Below, piece after piece: positions 7,451 to 16,396 of a stretch of DNA of 64,000 nt. The position numbers and the translations under genes are program-made. The notes under the pieces are model-generated. The model had not been told where the DNA came from. It did not search any database and saw only the letters and a list, made by a program, of their open reading frames with translations. The stretch lies in assembly GCA_017520425.1 (NCBI GenBank), contig JAFXFO010000026.1, forward strand, positions 122,849 to 186,848. Reading direction: 5' to 3'. The DNA comes from Lachnospiraceae bacterium (GTDB taxonomy: Bacteria; Bacillota; Clostridia; Lachnospirales; Lachnospiraceae). Position 1 is the first letter of the stretch. Every line of letters begins with the position of its first letter.

Positions 7451-8758
7451 ATGAAAAGAAAATTGTTGACTTGCTTATTAATAGGTGTGTGTTTATTTAC
7501 CGGCTGTGCAAAAGGAGATGTAACCGGTGAGATAGAGAACTCTAAAAAGGTGCAAAAGGAAGATATTGTGCATAAGGAGAAGGAGACAAAAGAAGTGAAG
7601 GTTGTTAATTTGACCGAAAACAATGCAACAGAGATTTGTTTGGATTATGAGATAAAAAGCTATGAACCGGTACAGCGTTTTGGCTATGAATTGTTTGCGC
7701 TTAATACAGAGAAGGAGAATCCGGTAATTTCGCCGGTTTCAGCGTATTTGGCTTTGGCGTTAGCTGGCAAGGGCGCAGAGGGGGAAACCAAGAAAGCCTT
7801 CCTGGATGTATTACCGGATTTGGAATGTATTCCTCATGATTTGATGCATAATCTGCCAAGGGATAAAGAAGGTATGTTGATTACACTAAATAATTCTGCT
7901 TGGGTGGATTACCGATTGAGCCCAAAGGAGGAGTGGCTGGCATGGGCGGATTCTGTATATCGGTCAGAAGTATTTCAGGCAAGTCTCGGTGCAGATAATA
8001 CATATCAGGCCATGAACCGGTGGATAGAAGAAAAAACTAACGGAATGATTGATAAATTATTTGAAGAACCCCTAAGTGATGATGCCAGATTGGTTTTACT
8101 GAATACATTATATTTTAAAGGAAAATGGGCTAATGCCTTTGAAGGGGTGAATACAAGAGAAGATATTTTTTCTTTAGAGAACGGTACGACAGTGAACGTT
8201 GATATGATGAATAAAGGAAATGCCCATCTTCTTTATGTGGAAAACAAGGTGGCTGAGGGTGTGATTTTGCCTTATCAGGATGAAAATATGGTGTTTCTTG
8301 CGTTGAAACCGAAGAAACTGAATGTACGAGAGATGTACGACAAACTTAACGTTGAGGACATCAATGCCATGCTGGAACAGGAAGAAACTACTTTGTGCAA
8401 TCTGAAGTTACCGAAGTTTGAAGTGGAGTTTCATAAAGAGTTAAATGAAAGCTTGAAACAGATGGGACTGGAAATAGCTTTTATAGACGGAGCAGCAGAT
8501 TTTAGCGAAATCGGAATTCCGGATGACGGACCGAATATGTATATTGAAAAAGTACAGCAGAAGTCTAAAATCATCGTAGATGAGGAAGGTACGGAGGCAG
8601 CCGCGGTTACCAGTGTGGAAATGTTCAGAAATGCCAGTGCATATAATCCCAAACGTCCGGTAGATATTTATTTTGATGAACCGTTCCTGTATATGATTAT
8701 GGATAAAGAACGAAAAGTACCTTTGTTTGTGGGAATTATGGATAATCCGGGTATGTAA
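7451..8758 (+). CDS. Lipoprotein serpin (protease inhibitor family I4)
   Basis: Start ATG 7451 with AGGAGGTG 5 nt upstream; 435 aa. A lipoprotein signal ends in LFTGC (Cys near residue 20), so the protein should be anchored outside the membrane. The rest is a full serpin fold: VISPVSAYLALALA, NSAWVDY, LVLLNTLYFKGKWANAF and LPKFEVEF. The reactive-centre hinge EEGTEAAAVT lies at about residues 378–387, with the small residues needed for loop insertion, so it is expected to be inhibitory. Counting 17 residues from the hinge start places P1 around the Arg-Asn of MFRNAS; the target protease is unknown. Gut bacterial serpins are thought to act on host or neighbour serine proteases. An intrinsic terminator follows. 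Confidence 0.9.
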   Translation: MKRKLLTCLLIGVCLFTGCAKGDVTGEIENSKKVQKEDIVHKEKETKEVKVVNLTENNATEICLDYEIKSYEPVQRFGYELFALNTEKENPVISPVSAYLALALAGKGAEGETKKAFLDVLPDLECIPHDLMHNLPRDKEGMLITLNNSAWVDYRLSPKEEWLAWADSVYRSEVFQASLGADNTYQAMNRWIEEKTNGMIDKLFEEPLSDDARLVLLNTLYFKGKWANAFEGVNTREDIFSLENGTTVNVDMMNKGNAHLLYVENKVAEGVILPYQDENMVFLALKPKKLNVREMYDKLNVEDINAMLEQEETTLCNLKLPKFEVEFHKELNESLKQMGLEIAFIDGAADFSEIGIPDDGPNMYIEKVQQKSKIIVDEEGTEAAAVTSVEMFRNASAYNPKRPVDIYFDEPFLYMIMDKERKVPLFVGIMDNPGM

Positions 8759-8761
8759 CTT

Positions 8762-8812
8762 AAAAAGGATAAGGATTCTATGGGAGTTTATAGAATTTTT
8801 ATCCTTTTTTTG
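8762..8812 (+). terminator. Intrinsic terminator after the serpin gene
   Basis: A long A/T-rich hairpin, AAAAAGGAT…ATCCTTTTTTT, with an inner GATTCTAT/ATAGAATT stem. Confidence 0.8.
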
Positions 8813-8833
8813 TTTGAAAATAAAAGTAATAGC

Positions 8834-8861
8834 TTGTCAAATTATTTGATTATGATAAAAT
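8834..8861 (+). promoter_or_regulatory. Promoter of the degV gene
   Basis: TTGTCA, a 16-nt spacer and TAAAAT, about 60 nt before the start codon. Confidence 0.55.
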
Positions 8862-8924
8862 ATAGTAAGGAATATCTTTCGTAAAGAAAAGTAAGTATAT
8901 TACAATTCGGATGGAGGAAGTTAT

Positions 8925-9773
8925 ATGATAAGGATTATTTCAGACAGTACTTGTGATTTGTCAAAGGATTTGATAGAAAAATATAATATTACCGTTGTAC
9001 CTCTTCATATTGTGCTTGGCGAGGACGAATTTTTTGATGGTGTAAATATTGCACCGGATGATATTTATGCATGGTCCGATGCCAACAATGCCACACCTAA
9101 AACCTCAGCAGTATCCATCGAAGAGGCTGCTGATGCCATAAAGCAGTTTACGGACATAGGGGACCAGGTAGTGGTATTTACCATTGCATCCGGTATGTCC
9201 ACCACTAATAATGTATTTCGTCTGGCAGTGGATGAGCTGGAGGTGCAGGAGCAGGTTCGAATTATTGATTCGGCTAATCTTTCTACCGGAGTTGGGTTGC
9301 AGGTGATTGAGACGGCGATTTTAGCCAAGGAAGGAAAGTCCTTGGATGAAATTGTAACAGCTATAGAAGGAATCACTCCAAAGGTAAGAGCCAGCTTTGT
9401 GGTGGATACGCTTGTGTATCTGCACAGGGGAGGTCGTTGCAGTGGTTTGGCAGCACTGGCCGGCGGTATGCTGAAGCTGCATCCTAAGATTGTGGTGAAA
9501 AACGGTGTTATGGGACCGGATAAAAAGTACCGCGGCAAGATGGGCAGTGTGATTCTGAGCTATGTCAAGGAAATGGAAGCTGACTTGCTGAATGCCAGAA
9601 AGGAAAGAGTGTTTATTACCCACTCCGGTTGTGAGCATGATATTGTTGACAGTGTGAAAGCATATCTTGAAAGTCTCAACTATTTTGAGGAGATTCTGAT
9701 AACCCGTGCCGGCGGCGTGGTATCAAGTCATTGCGGACCGGGTACACTAGGTGTTTTGTTTATAGAAAAATAA
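8925..9773 (+). CDS. DegV family fatty-acid-binding protein
   Basis: A 282-aa cytoplasmic two-domain protein with the family signatures SDSTCDL (residues 6–12), TIASGMSTTNN and VVDTLVYLHRGGRCSG. DegV proteins bind a long-chain fatty acid; FakB members present it to the FakA kinase for phospholipid synthesis. No fakA is present here, so the exact role is open. GGAGG precedes the ATG by 8 nt. It is a single-gene unit with its own promoter and a strong terminator. Confidence 0.9.
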   Translation: MIRIISDSTCDLSKDLIEKYNITVVPLHIVLGEDEFFDGVNIAPDDIYAWSDANNATPKTSAVSIEEAADAIKQFTDIGDQVVVFTIASGMSTTNNVFRLAVDELEVQEQVRIIDSANLSTGVGLQVIETAILAKEGKSLDEIVTAIEGITPKVRASFVVDTLVYLHRGGRCSGLAALAGGMLKLHPKIVVKNGVMGPDKKYRGKMGSVILSYVKEMEADLLNARKERVFITHSGCEHDIVDSVKAYLESLNYFEEILITRAGGVVSSHCGPGTLGVLFIEK

Positions 9774-9787
9774 TTTGATTGCAGATT

Positions 9788-9817
9788 AAAAAAGCCTCTT
9801 TTTCAGAGGCTTTTTTT
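9788..9817 (+). terminator. Intrinsic terminator after degV
   Basis: AAAGCCTCT/AGAGGCTTT stem with a 5-nt loop and a seven-T run. Confidence 0.9.
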
Positions 9818-9860
9818 GTGGTATACTATTCATAATTATGTATTATGGGGTAAGTGTTGC

Positions 9861-11615
9861 ATGATGAAGGAAAATAGTACAAATTATGAATTGTATACGG
9901 AAGCCGGTGAGCGACTGAAAGGCTGTGAAAGAGTATGGCAGAAATATCCCCGTCCGCAACTGAGACGGGCAAACTGGCAAAGTCTGAACGGTATATGGGA
10001 ACTGGATGGAAAAAGTATTCGTGTACCTTTTCCGCCGGAGTCATTATTGGCAGAATATGAGGGTGTATGTAAGGAACATATGACCTATAGAAAAGAATTT
10101 CAATTGAAAAATTATGACAGAACCAAAAGAACCTTACTTCATTTTCAGGCAGTGGATCAGATTGCGGATGTATACCTGAATGATGTCTATTTAGGACGGC
10201 ATGAAGGAGGGTATCTGCCGTTTAGCTTTGATATCTCCGAGACCATGACAGAAAAGGATAACAGACTGGTGGTTAAGGTTATAGATGAACTGAATAAGGA
10301 TTATCCTTACGGAAAACAATGCAAAAACAGAGGTGGCATGTGGTATACCCCTACCAGCGGCATCTGGCAAAGTGTATGGCTGGAACAGGTGCCCGTGCGG
10401 TATATTAAGGAATTAAAGATTACTCCGGATTTACACGGAATTCATTTAGAAATTCGTGAAGAGGAGGGAATGTGCGAAAGGGCCAAAGTGGCCATTTATC
10501 TTCATAACGGAGAAGTCCTGACAACGGATGTGATTGGCGGACAGGATTATATTGATTTGAGGAGTCACCGGACAGAGGACGGAAGTGTTTATGAACCCAG
10601 ACTTTGGAATACGAAAGAACCTTATTTGTATCGCATGGTGGTAGAAACAAAAGAAGATAGGGTAGAAAGCTATTTTGCCTTACGAACCATAGAAATCAAG
10701 GGGATTTCTCATGACAATGAGGAAACAGCGTGCGTTTGTCTGAATGGAGAACCTTTGTTTATGCATGGGGTGCTGGATCAGGGCTATTTTAGTGACGGTA
10801 TTTATACACCTGCGGAAGAGGAAGAATACGAGCGGGATATATTGCGCATGAAGGAGCTTGGCTTTAATCTGCTTCGAAAGCATATTAAGATTGAGCCGGA
10901 ATGTTTTTACTATTATTGTGATAAGCATGGCATGCTGGTGATGCAGGATATGGTCAATAACGGTGATTACAACTTTGTCATGGATACGGCATTACCCACC
11001 ATCGGTATTAAGAAATACTTAAACCGCAGAAAAAGAATTACCCAGGTGCAAAAGGAGTTTTTTGAAAAGCATATGTGTAGAACCCTGGAGCTTTTGCACA
11101 ACCATCCATGTATTATAGCATATACTATTTTTAACGAAGGCTGGGGACAGTTTGATGCGGACAGAATGTACGCAATCGCTAAGAAAGCAGATCCAAGCAG
11201 ACTATATGATGCTACTTCCGGTTGGTTTGCGGAGAAGGACAGTGATTTTGACAGTCTGCATATCTATTTCGGCCCAAAGAAGCCGGTAAAGAAAAAGAGA
11301 CCGGTATTTTTATCCGAATTCGGAGGATATTCCTATCGGGTGGAAGGTCATATCTTTTCCGGGAAAAACTATGGGTACGGCACTTGTAGGAGTGAAGAGG
11401 AGCTATGGGAAAGATTATATGCCCGTTATAATGAGTTGGTAACCCCTTATGTCTATATCACTGCCGGTTTGTGCGGAAGTATTTATACCCAGCTGAGTGA
11501 TGTGGAGGATGAGATTAACGGCTTGTATACCTATGACAGAAAGGTGTGCAAGGTAGATAAAAAGAAAATGAAGCATATGGCTGACAACTTATATAAATGG
11601 CAGCTGCATCGATGA
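9861..11615 (+). CDS. Glycoside hydrolase family 2 protein (beta-galactosidase/glucuronidase type)
   Basis: Start at ATG 9861 or the adjacent 9864; the upstream in-frame codons to 9816 lie in the terminator. About 584 aa without a signal peptide, so cytoplasmic. N-terminal jelly-roll sugar-binding domain (WQSLNGIWELDG), central Ig-like domain, then a TIM barrel with acid/base Glu in FNEGWGQF (near residue 425) and nucleophile Glu in LSEFGGYS (near 486). It lacks the extra C-terminal domains of long LacZ. A beta-galactosidase, beta-glucuronidase or related activity is possible; the fine specificity is not readable. Its stop lies just before the NUDIX gene, suggesting a shared transcript. Confidence 0.85.
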   Translation: MMKENSTNYELYTEAGERLKGCERVWQKYPRPQLRRANWQSLNGIWELDGKSIRVPFPPESLLAEYEGVCKEHMTYRKEFQLKNYDRTKRTLLHFQAVDQIADVYLNDVYLGRHEGGYLPFSFDISETMTEKDNRLVVKVIDELNKDYPYGKQCKNRGGMWYTPTSGIWQSVWLEQVPVRYIKELKITPDLHGIHLEIREEEGMCERAKVAIYLHNGEVLTTDVIGGQDYIDLRSHRTEDGSVYEPRLWNTKEPYLYRMVVETKEDRVESYFALRTIEIKGISHDNEETACVCLNGEPLFMHGVLDQGYFSDGIYTPAEEEEYERDILRMKELGFNLLRKHIKIEPECFYYYCDKHGMLVMQDMVNNGDYNFVMDTALPTIGIKKYLNRRKRITQVQKEFFEKHMCRTLELLHNHPCIIAYTIFNEGWGQFDADRMYAIAKKADPSRLYDATSGWFAEKDSDFDSLHIYFGPKKPVKKKRPVFLSEFGGYSYRVEGHIFSGKNYGYGTCRSEEELWERLYARYNELVTPYVYITAGLCGSIYTQLSDVEDEINGLYTYDRKVCKVDKKKMKHMADNLYKWQLHR

Positions 11616-11635
11616 TGATAGAGTGGAGAAAGAGG

Positions 11636-12262
11636 ATGCGAAAAGTAGACAGAGTCCGGGAAATAACCGGACAAACAGACAATCGGTTTTTGAATTTGTA
11701 TGAGTTTCAGGCAGAACGAAGAAACGGTAAGGTGGCACCCTATTTTGTGGCTTCCAGAGCGGTGTCGGAAGAACAGTTGAAGGCACGGACCGAACAGATG
11801 AATCCGGACGGAGTGATTATTTATGGTGTATACGGGGAACAGAAAGATAAGCTGGTCTTAGTCAAGCAGTTCAGGTACCCAATAAATGATTATGTGTATG
11901 AATTTCCGGCAGGACTTGTGGAGCCCGGAGAGGATATGATGGAGGGAGCAAAGCGTGAGATGTATGAAGAAACAGGCCTGGTCTTTGTACCAAGAGAAGC
12001 TAACGCGGCTTACAGCAAGGCCTTCTTTACCAGTACCGGTATGACGGATGAATGTTGTGGTACTGTGTACGGATATTGTAGCGGTACGCCCAGTAATGTA
12101 CATCAGGAAGATTCCGAAGATATTGAGGTGATTCTGGCAGACAGAGAAGAGTGCAAACGTATCCTGAAGGAAGAAAAGGTGGCTATCAAGTGTGCATATA
12201 TGCTGATGCATTTCATACATTGTAAGGAAGAAGACCCACTGGATTTTTTAGATGAGATTTAA
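11636..12262 (+). CDS. NUDIX hydrolase (ADP-ribose pyrophosphatase type)
   Basis: ATG 11636 is chosen because GGAGAAAGAGG precedes it; earlier in-frame ATGs (11597, 11612, 11615) overlap the GH2 end. 208 aa. The Nudix box GX5EX7REUXEEXGU is intact: G-LVEPG-E…REMYEETGL (about residues 94–116). The preceding KQFRYPINDYVYEFPAG block is typical of ADP-ribose/nucleoside-diphosphate-sugar pyrophosphatases (NudF-like). Likely cytoplasmic clean-up of ADP-ribose or similar nucleotides. The next gene follows after 33 nt. Confidence 0.85.
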   Translation: MRKVDRVREITGQTDNRFLNLYEFQAERRNGKVAPYFVASRAVSEEQLKARTEQMNPDGVIIYGVYGEQKDKLVLVKQFRYPINDYVYEFPAGLVEPGEDMMEGAKREMYEETGLVFVPREANAAYSKAFFTSTGMTDECCGTVYGYCSGTPSNVHQEDSEDIEVILADREECKRILKEEKVAIKCAYMLMHFIHCKEEDPLDFLDEI

Positions 12263-12295
12263 GATAGAAGTGTTGTTTGGAGAGGAAAGAAAAGG

Positions 12296-13612
12296 ATGAG
12301 CAAGAAGGGAATTGCTACTGCCGTTGATGCAGTGACAAAAAAAGACTGGTATAAATTAGACCTGTCGGCTATCGTATATCCTACCCTTCAGAGAAGGGAT
12401 TTTTCTTCCGTGTACCGATTATCCCTTCTGTTAAAGGAGGATATAGACCCGGAGGTTTTACAAAAGGCAATTGATATGACCATGCCCAGATTTCCTACGT
12501 ATAAAGCGGCTATGCGAAAGGGGCTGTTTTGGAGATTTTTGGAACCTAACCACAGACCGGGACCTTTTGTGCAGCCGGATGTGAAGAATCCCTGTCAGCC
12601 CATGAGTTTTAAAGCGAATAACCGCTATCTGATACGATTTTATTATTATTATAATCGGATTTCCTTTGAAGCCCATCACAGCTTGGGAGACGGTACCGGA
12701 GGAATGTGTGTACTACTTACGGTTACAGCCACCTATTTGCGCCTTTTGGGAAAGGATATTGAGAATGGCGGAATGGTATTGGATATCCGGGAACAGCCGG
12801 ATCCGGAAGAACTGGAAGATGCTTATATGAAATATGCCAATGCGAAGGTAAAGCCGCCCCGCCCGGGAGAAAAAACCTACCGTGTGAGAGGAACCAAAGA
12901 GCCTTTTTATACCTTGAATATTATCGATGGTATCATGTCCACTTCCGAAGTGATGAAGGTAGCTAAGAGTTACAATGCTACCATCACAGAGTATCTGAAT
13001 GCGGTACTGATTTACGCCTTGGCAAAGCGGCAGGAAGAAGGCTTTCATATGAGATTGAAGCCTGTGAAAATAGCCATGCCGGTGAATTTGCGAAGATTTT
13101 TTCCGGCTAAGACCTTACGTAATTTTATTACCATGATTTATCCCGGGATTGATCCACGTTTAGGAGAATATACCTTTGAAGAGATTGTAAAGCATGTTCA
13201 TAACTATATGCAGTACTATGTCAATGAGAAATTCTTAAGAGGTGATATTACCACCAACGCGGCAACCACCAGAAATACCTTTATTCGAGTGGTACCGCTG
13301 TTTATAAAGGATTTTGTGGTAAGGCAGTTTTATACGAAAGTACAGGATCGCAATTCTTCTGCGGGGCTGACCAATATGGGTGCGTTGCCGGTGCCGGAAA
13401 GTATGAGACCCTATATTGAACGTGTAGATATTTGTATGGGACAGCCGTTTTCCAGCCGTACCAATTGTGCCATTATCAGTTTTGGAGATATTATGACCAT
13501 TAATTTTGCCAGCAGTATTATTGAGGCAGATGTGGAGAGACATTTCTTCCGTAAACTGGTAAAAGACGGAATTCATGTAAAAATCGAGAGCAATCGTGAA
13601 ATAGAAGATTAG
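12296..13612 (+). CDS. Condensation/alcohol-acetyltransferase-like protein (HxxxDG)
   Basis: 438 aa. The HHSLGDGTGG block near residues 126–135 is the catalytic HxxxDG motif of the CoA-dependent acyltransferase superfamily (condensation domains, PapA5, alcohol acetyltransferase). A second block, VKIAMPVNLRRFFP, and a C-terminal ISFGDIMTINFAS match the rest of this fold. The acyl donor and acceptor are unknown. The three genes here are tightly spaced (14 and 15 nt), so the acyltransferase, a zinc-ribbon membrane protein and an esterase probably act in one process, perhaps acylating and deacylating a lipid or surface component. That link is inference. GGAAAG lies upstream of the ATG. Confidence 0.72.
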   Translation: MSKKGIATAVDAVTKKDWYKLDLSAIVYPTLQRRDFSSVYRLSLLLKEDIDPEVLQKAIDMTMPRFPTYKAAMRKGLFWRFLEPNHRPGPFVQPDVKNPCQPMSFKANNRYLIRFYYYYNRISFEAHHSLGDGTGGMCVLLTVTATYLRLLGKDIENGGMVLDIREQPDPEELEDAYMKYANAKVKPPRPGEKTYRVRGTKEPFYTLNIIDGIMSTSEVMKVAKSYNATITEYLNAVLIYALAKRQEEGFHMRLKPVKIAMPVNLRRFFPAKTLRNFITMIYPGIDPRLGEYTFEEIVKHVHNYMQYYVNEKFLRGDITTNAATTRNTFIRVVPLFIKDFVVRQFYTKVQDRNSSAGLTNMGALPVPESMRPYIERVDICMGQPFSSRTNCAIISFGDIMTINFASSIIEADVERHFFRKLVKDGIHVKIESNREIED

Positions 13613-13625
13613 AAGGGAGAACCAG

Positions 13626-14330
13626 ATGTCATATTGTGTAAACTGCGGTGTTGAGTTGGATGCAACTATCAAGGATTGCCCGCTTTGCAATACACCGGTT
13701 ATTAATCCGAGGGAATTAAAAGAAGCACAGAAAAGAACCCCCTTTCCGGTAGAAAAGGTGCCGGTAGAAATGGTGAAGAGAAAGGATATGGGACTGTTAG
13801 TCAGTATCGTACTGGTGGCTATTGCAGTGACTTGTGCAGGTTTGAATCTGTTTGTATTTAAGCAGAATTATTGGTCTGTAGCTGTCATCGGTGCCTGTCT
13901 TTTGTTGTGGGTTATTTTGCTTCCGGAGATTATTTATCATAGGCTGAATGTGTATTTGGCGGTGTTTTTGGATGGTTTGGCAGTGATTGTATACCTATAT
14001 CTTCTTACCTGGTTGACAGAATCCAATGAGTGGTTTTACGGAGTGGGAGTGGAGATTGTATTTTTCATAACGATTCTGTTGGAAGCTTATATTTTATGTC
14101 TGAGGGTATTGCCGAAATCGATTTTGACCTATGCCTTATATACGGTAACTGCACTGGGGATTCTGTGCGTAGGTTTGGAGCTGTTAATAGATAAATTGGT
14201 ACGTGCGGAGATTTCAGTGGATTGGTCTGCCATCATGGCTACCATTTGTATCATAATCGATGTGGCGCTGATTTGTGTGTTGTCCATGCGTAGATTACGA
14301 AATGCAGTAAGGAGAAGACTGCACTTTTAG
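13626..14330 (+). CDS. Zinc-ribbon multi-pass membrane protein (DUF6320-like)
   Basis: 234 aa. N-terminal ribbon CVNC…CPLC (residues 4–21), a Pro/Lys-rich linker, then about six hydrophobic helices (from residue ~57 to 225) ending in an Arg-rich cytoplasmic tail (RRLRNAVRRRLHF). I take it for a DUF6320-type protein by this architecture; that domain has no known biochemical function. AGAAGGGAG precedes the ATG. It lies between the acyltransferase and the hydrolase. Confidence 0.65.
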   Translation: MSYCVNCGVELDATIKDCPLCNTPVINPRELKEAQKRTPFPVEKVPVEMVKRKDMGLLVSIVLVAIAVTCAGLNLFVFKQNYWSVAVIGACLLLWVILLPEIIYHRLNVYLAVFLDGLAVIVYLYLLTWLTESNEWFYGVGVEIVFFITILLEAYILCLRVLPKSILTYALYTVTALGILCVGLELLIDKLVRAEISVDWSAIMATICIIIDVALICVLSMRRLRNAVRRRLHF

Positions 14331-14344
14331 GAGAACGGTGAAGT

Positions 14345-15232
14345 ATGACGAAGAGAGAACAGAAGCTGATAGAGCTTATTCGAAGAGTGCATGGACTGGT
14401 TGACAGTCCGGACATTGAGAAGAAACGTCAGTCCCAGGAACAGTGGGGAGCGTTTTTAGGTAACACCAAAGAGATTACCTATCAGGAATTTACCATAGAA
14501 AATATGACGGCAGAATGGGTGAAGGTAAACAGACCGCATTCGAAAGCGAAGGTAATATTGTATTGCCATGGCGGAGGATTTACTACCGGAAGTACCAAGT
14601 ATGCCCGTACGGTCACTTCCAAGCTGGCTGTAGCCACCTCCATGGAGGTTTTGGTTTTTGACTACCGATTGGCTCCGGAGTATCCATATCCGGCGGCGTT
14701 GGAGGATGCTGTGAAGGCATGGAATTATCTGATGCTTCAGGGATATGGGGCAGAGGATGTGATTGTTGCGGGAGATTCTGCGGGAGGAAATATGGCTTTG
14801 GAATTAGTCCTTAAGCTGGAAGAAGAAAAGCGTATGCTTCCGAAAGGTTTGGTGCTTTTCTCACCATGGACGGATTTGACTTGCAGTGGGATTTCTTTGA
14901 AAGAAAGGGAAGCTGTTGACCCGGTACTTACTCCGGAATATCTTTATCGGATACGGGAAGAATATGCCAAAGGACAGAACTACGAAGAACCTTATTTGTC
15001 GCCATTGTTTGGCGATTTGAAGGGATTTCCGCCCACATATATACAGGTGGGAGAAAACGAAATCTTATACAGCGATTCTGTAAGACTGTACAAAAAACTG
15101 TGTGAGGAAAAGGTAATGGCCCGAATAGACAGATTTGATAAGATGTGGCATGTGTTTCAAATGTCACCTGTTAAAACAGCGCAGGAAGCAATCAACAAAT
15201 GTGCGGAGTTTATTTTCGGAATCTGCAAATAA
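14345..15232 (+). CDS. Alpha/beta hydrolase, hormone-sensitive-lipase family
   Basis: 295 aa. Oxyanion-hole motif CHGGGFTTGS near residue 76, nucleophile elbow GDSAGGN near residue 143, Asp in EREAVDPVLT or the later PTYIQVGENE block, and catalytic His in KMWHVFQM near 271. No signal peptide. Carboxylesterase or deacylase activity is well supported by the HSL motif set. Its place next to an HxxxDG acyltransferase suggests that it removes or transfers acyl groups made by that enzyme. It is the last gene of the trio. Confidence 0.85.
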   Translation: MTKREQKLIELIRRVHGLVDSPDIEKKRQSQEQWGAFLGNTKEITYQEFTIENMTAEWVKVNRPHSKAKVILYCHGGGFTTGSTKYARTVTSKLAVATSMEVLVFDYRLAPEYPYPAALEDAVKAWNYLMLQGYGAEDVIVAGDSAGGNMALELVLKLEEEKRMLPKGLVLFSPWTDLTCSGISLKEREAVDPVLTPEYLYRIREEYAKGQNYEEPYLSPLFGDLKGFPPTYIQVGENEILYSDSVRLYKKLCEEKVMARIDRFDKMWHVFQMSPVKTAQEAINKCAEFIFGICK

Positions 15233-15318
15233 GAAAAAGGAATTCCGAGAGGAATGCAGAATATTACAATTAGGAGAATGGCGTTAACAGCTCAAGTGAG
15301 CAGAAAGGCGTGGTCATA

Positions 15319-16323
15319 ATGACAATACGAGAAACCCTGGAGCAATGGGAAATAGAATATCTGAGCCCCTATGCAACCCATAGTAAGGATTCAAAGGGCC
15401 GATTAAAGGAAGAAGAGCAGTGCGATATTCGTACGGTTTTTCAAAGAGACAGAGACCGTATTATTCACTGTAAGGCATTTAGAAGATTAAAGGATAAGAC
15501 TCAGGTTTTCCTGACACCTGAGGGAGATCATTATCGTACCCGTTTGACACATACTTTGGAGGTGTCACAGAATGCCAGAACCATAGCCAGAGCCCTTCGT
15601 ATGAATGAAGAACTGGTAGAAGCGATTGCATTGGGACATGATTTGGGACATACTCCCTTTGGACATGCAGGGGAAAGAGCTTTAAACAGAGTTTGTCCTT
15701 TGGGATTTGAACATAACGAGCAGAGTGTCAGAACCGTGGACCGCCTGGAAAAAAGCGGAAGAGGTTTGAATCTGACCATTGAAGTTCGGGATGGTATCCT
15801 AAACCATCAGACAATCGGGAAGCCTCATACCTTAGAAGGTAAAATTGTACAGTTTTCGGATAAGATTGCGTACATACATCATGATATGGATGATGCAATC
15901 CGTGGAGGCATATTAACAGAGAAGGATGTGCCGGCTGAAATCGGAGATGTTATAGGATATACGACCAATGAGCGTCTGAACCATTTTATTCACGATATAG
16001 TAAGTACCAGCTTCGGTAAGAATGAAATCCGTATGTCGGAACCGGTGGCAGAGGCCATGCAGAAGCTGCGTCGCTTTATGTTTGAAAGGGTGTATCAGAA
16101 TCCGGAAGCAAAGAGTGAAGAAGGAAAAGCGGAAGTGCTGATGGAGACTCTGTATTTGTACTATATGAAGCATGTGGATGAATTGCCTGATGAGTTTTTG
16201 AATCTTCTTTCAGAGGGAGAACCCCGTGAAAGAGTAGTGTGTGACTATGTAGGTGCCATGAGTGACCGTTTTGCAATTGCAAAATACGAGGAAATTTATA
16301 TTCCTAAGTCTTGGCACGTATAG
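15319..16323 (+). CDS. dgt: dGTPase-like HD deoxynucleoside triphosphohydrolase
   Basis: The track's earlier GTG at 15310 has no spacing to a RBS; ATG 15319 follows AGAAAGG and gives 334 aa. The HD metal-binding residues are present (RLTHTLEV, LGHDLGHTPFGHAGE, FEHNEQSVR, and YIHHDMDDA). These enzymes hydrolyse dNTPs to the nucleoside and tripolyphosphate, balancing dNTP pools. In clostridia the gene commonly precedes dnaG and rpoD, as here (73 nt to dnaG), tying it to DNA replication. Confidence 0.88.
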   Translation: MTIRETLEQWEIEYLSPYATHSKDSKGRLKEEEQCDIRTVFQRDRDRIIHCKAFRRLKDKTQVFLTPEGDHYRTRLTHTLEVSQNARTIARALRMNEELVEAIALGHDLGHTPFGHAGERALNRVCPLGFEHNEQSVRTVDRLEKSGRGLNLTIEVRDGILNHQTIGKPHTLEGKIVQFSDKIAYIHHDMDDAIRGGILTEKDVPAEIGDVIGYTTNERLNHFIHDIVSTSFGKNEIRMSEPVAEAMQKLRRFMFERVYQNPEAKSEEGKAEVLMETLYLYYMKHVDELPDEFLNLLSEGEPRERVVCDYVGAMSDRFAIAKYEEIYIPKSWHV

Positions 16324-16396
16324 CACCTACAAAGCCCTGCGCAAATATATAAAAGCAGGGCGTAAAAGCCTTGAGGGGCAGAAAAGGAAGGACAAT

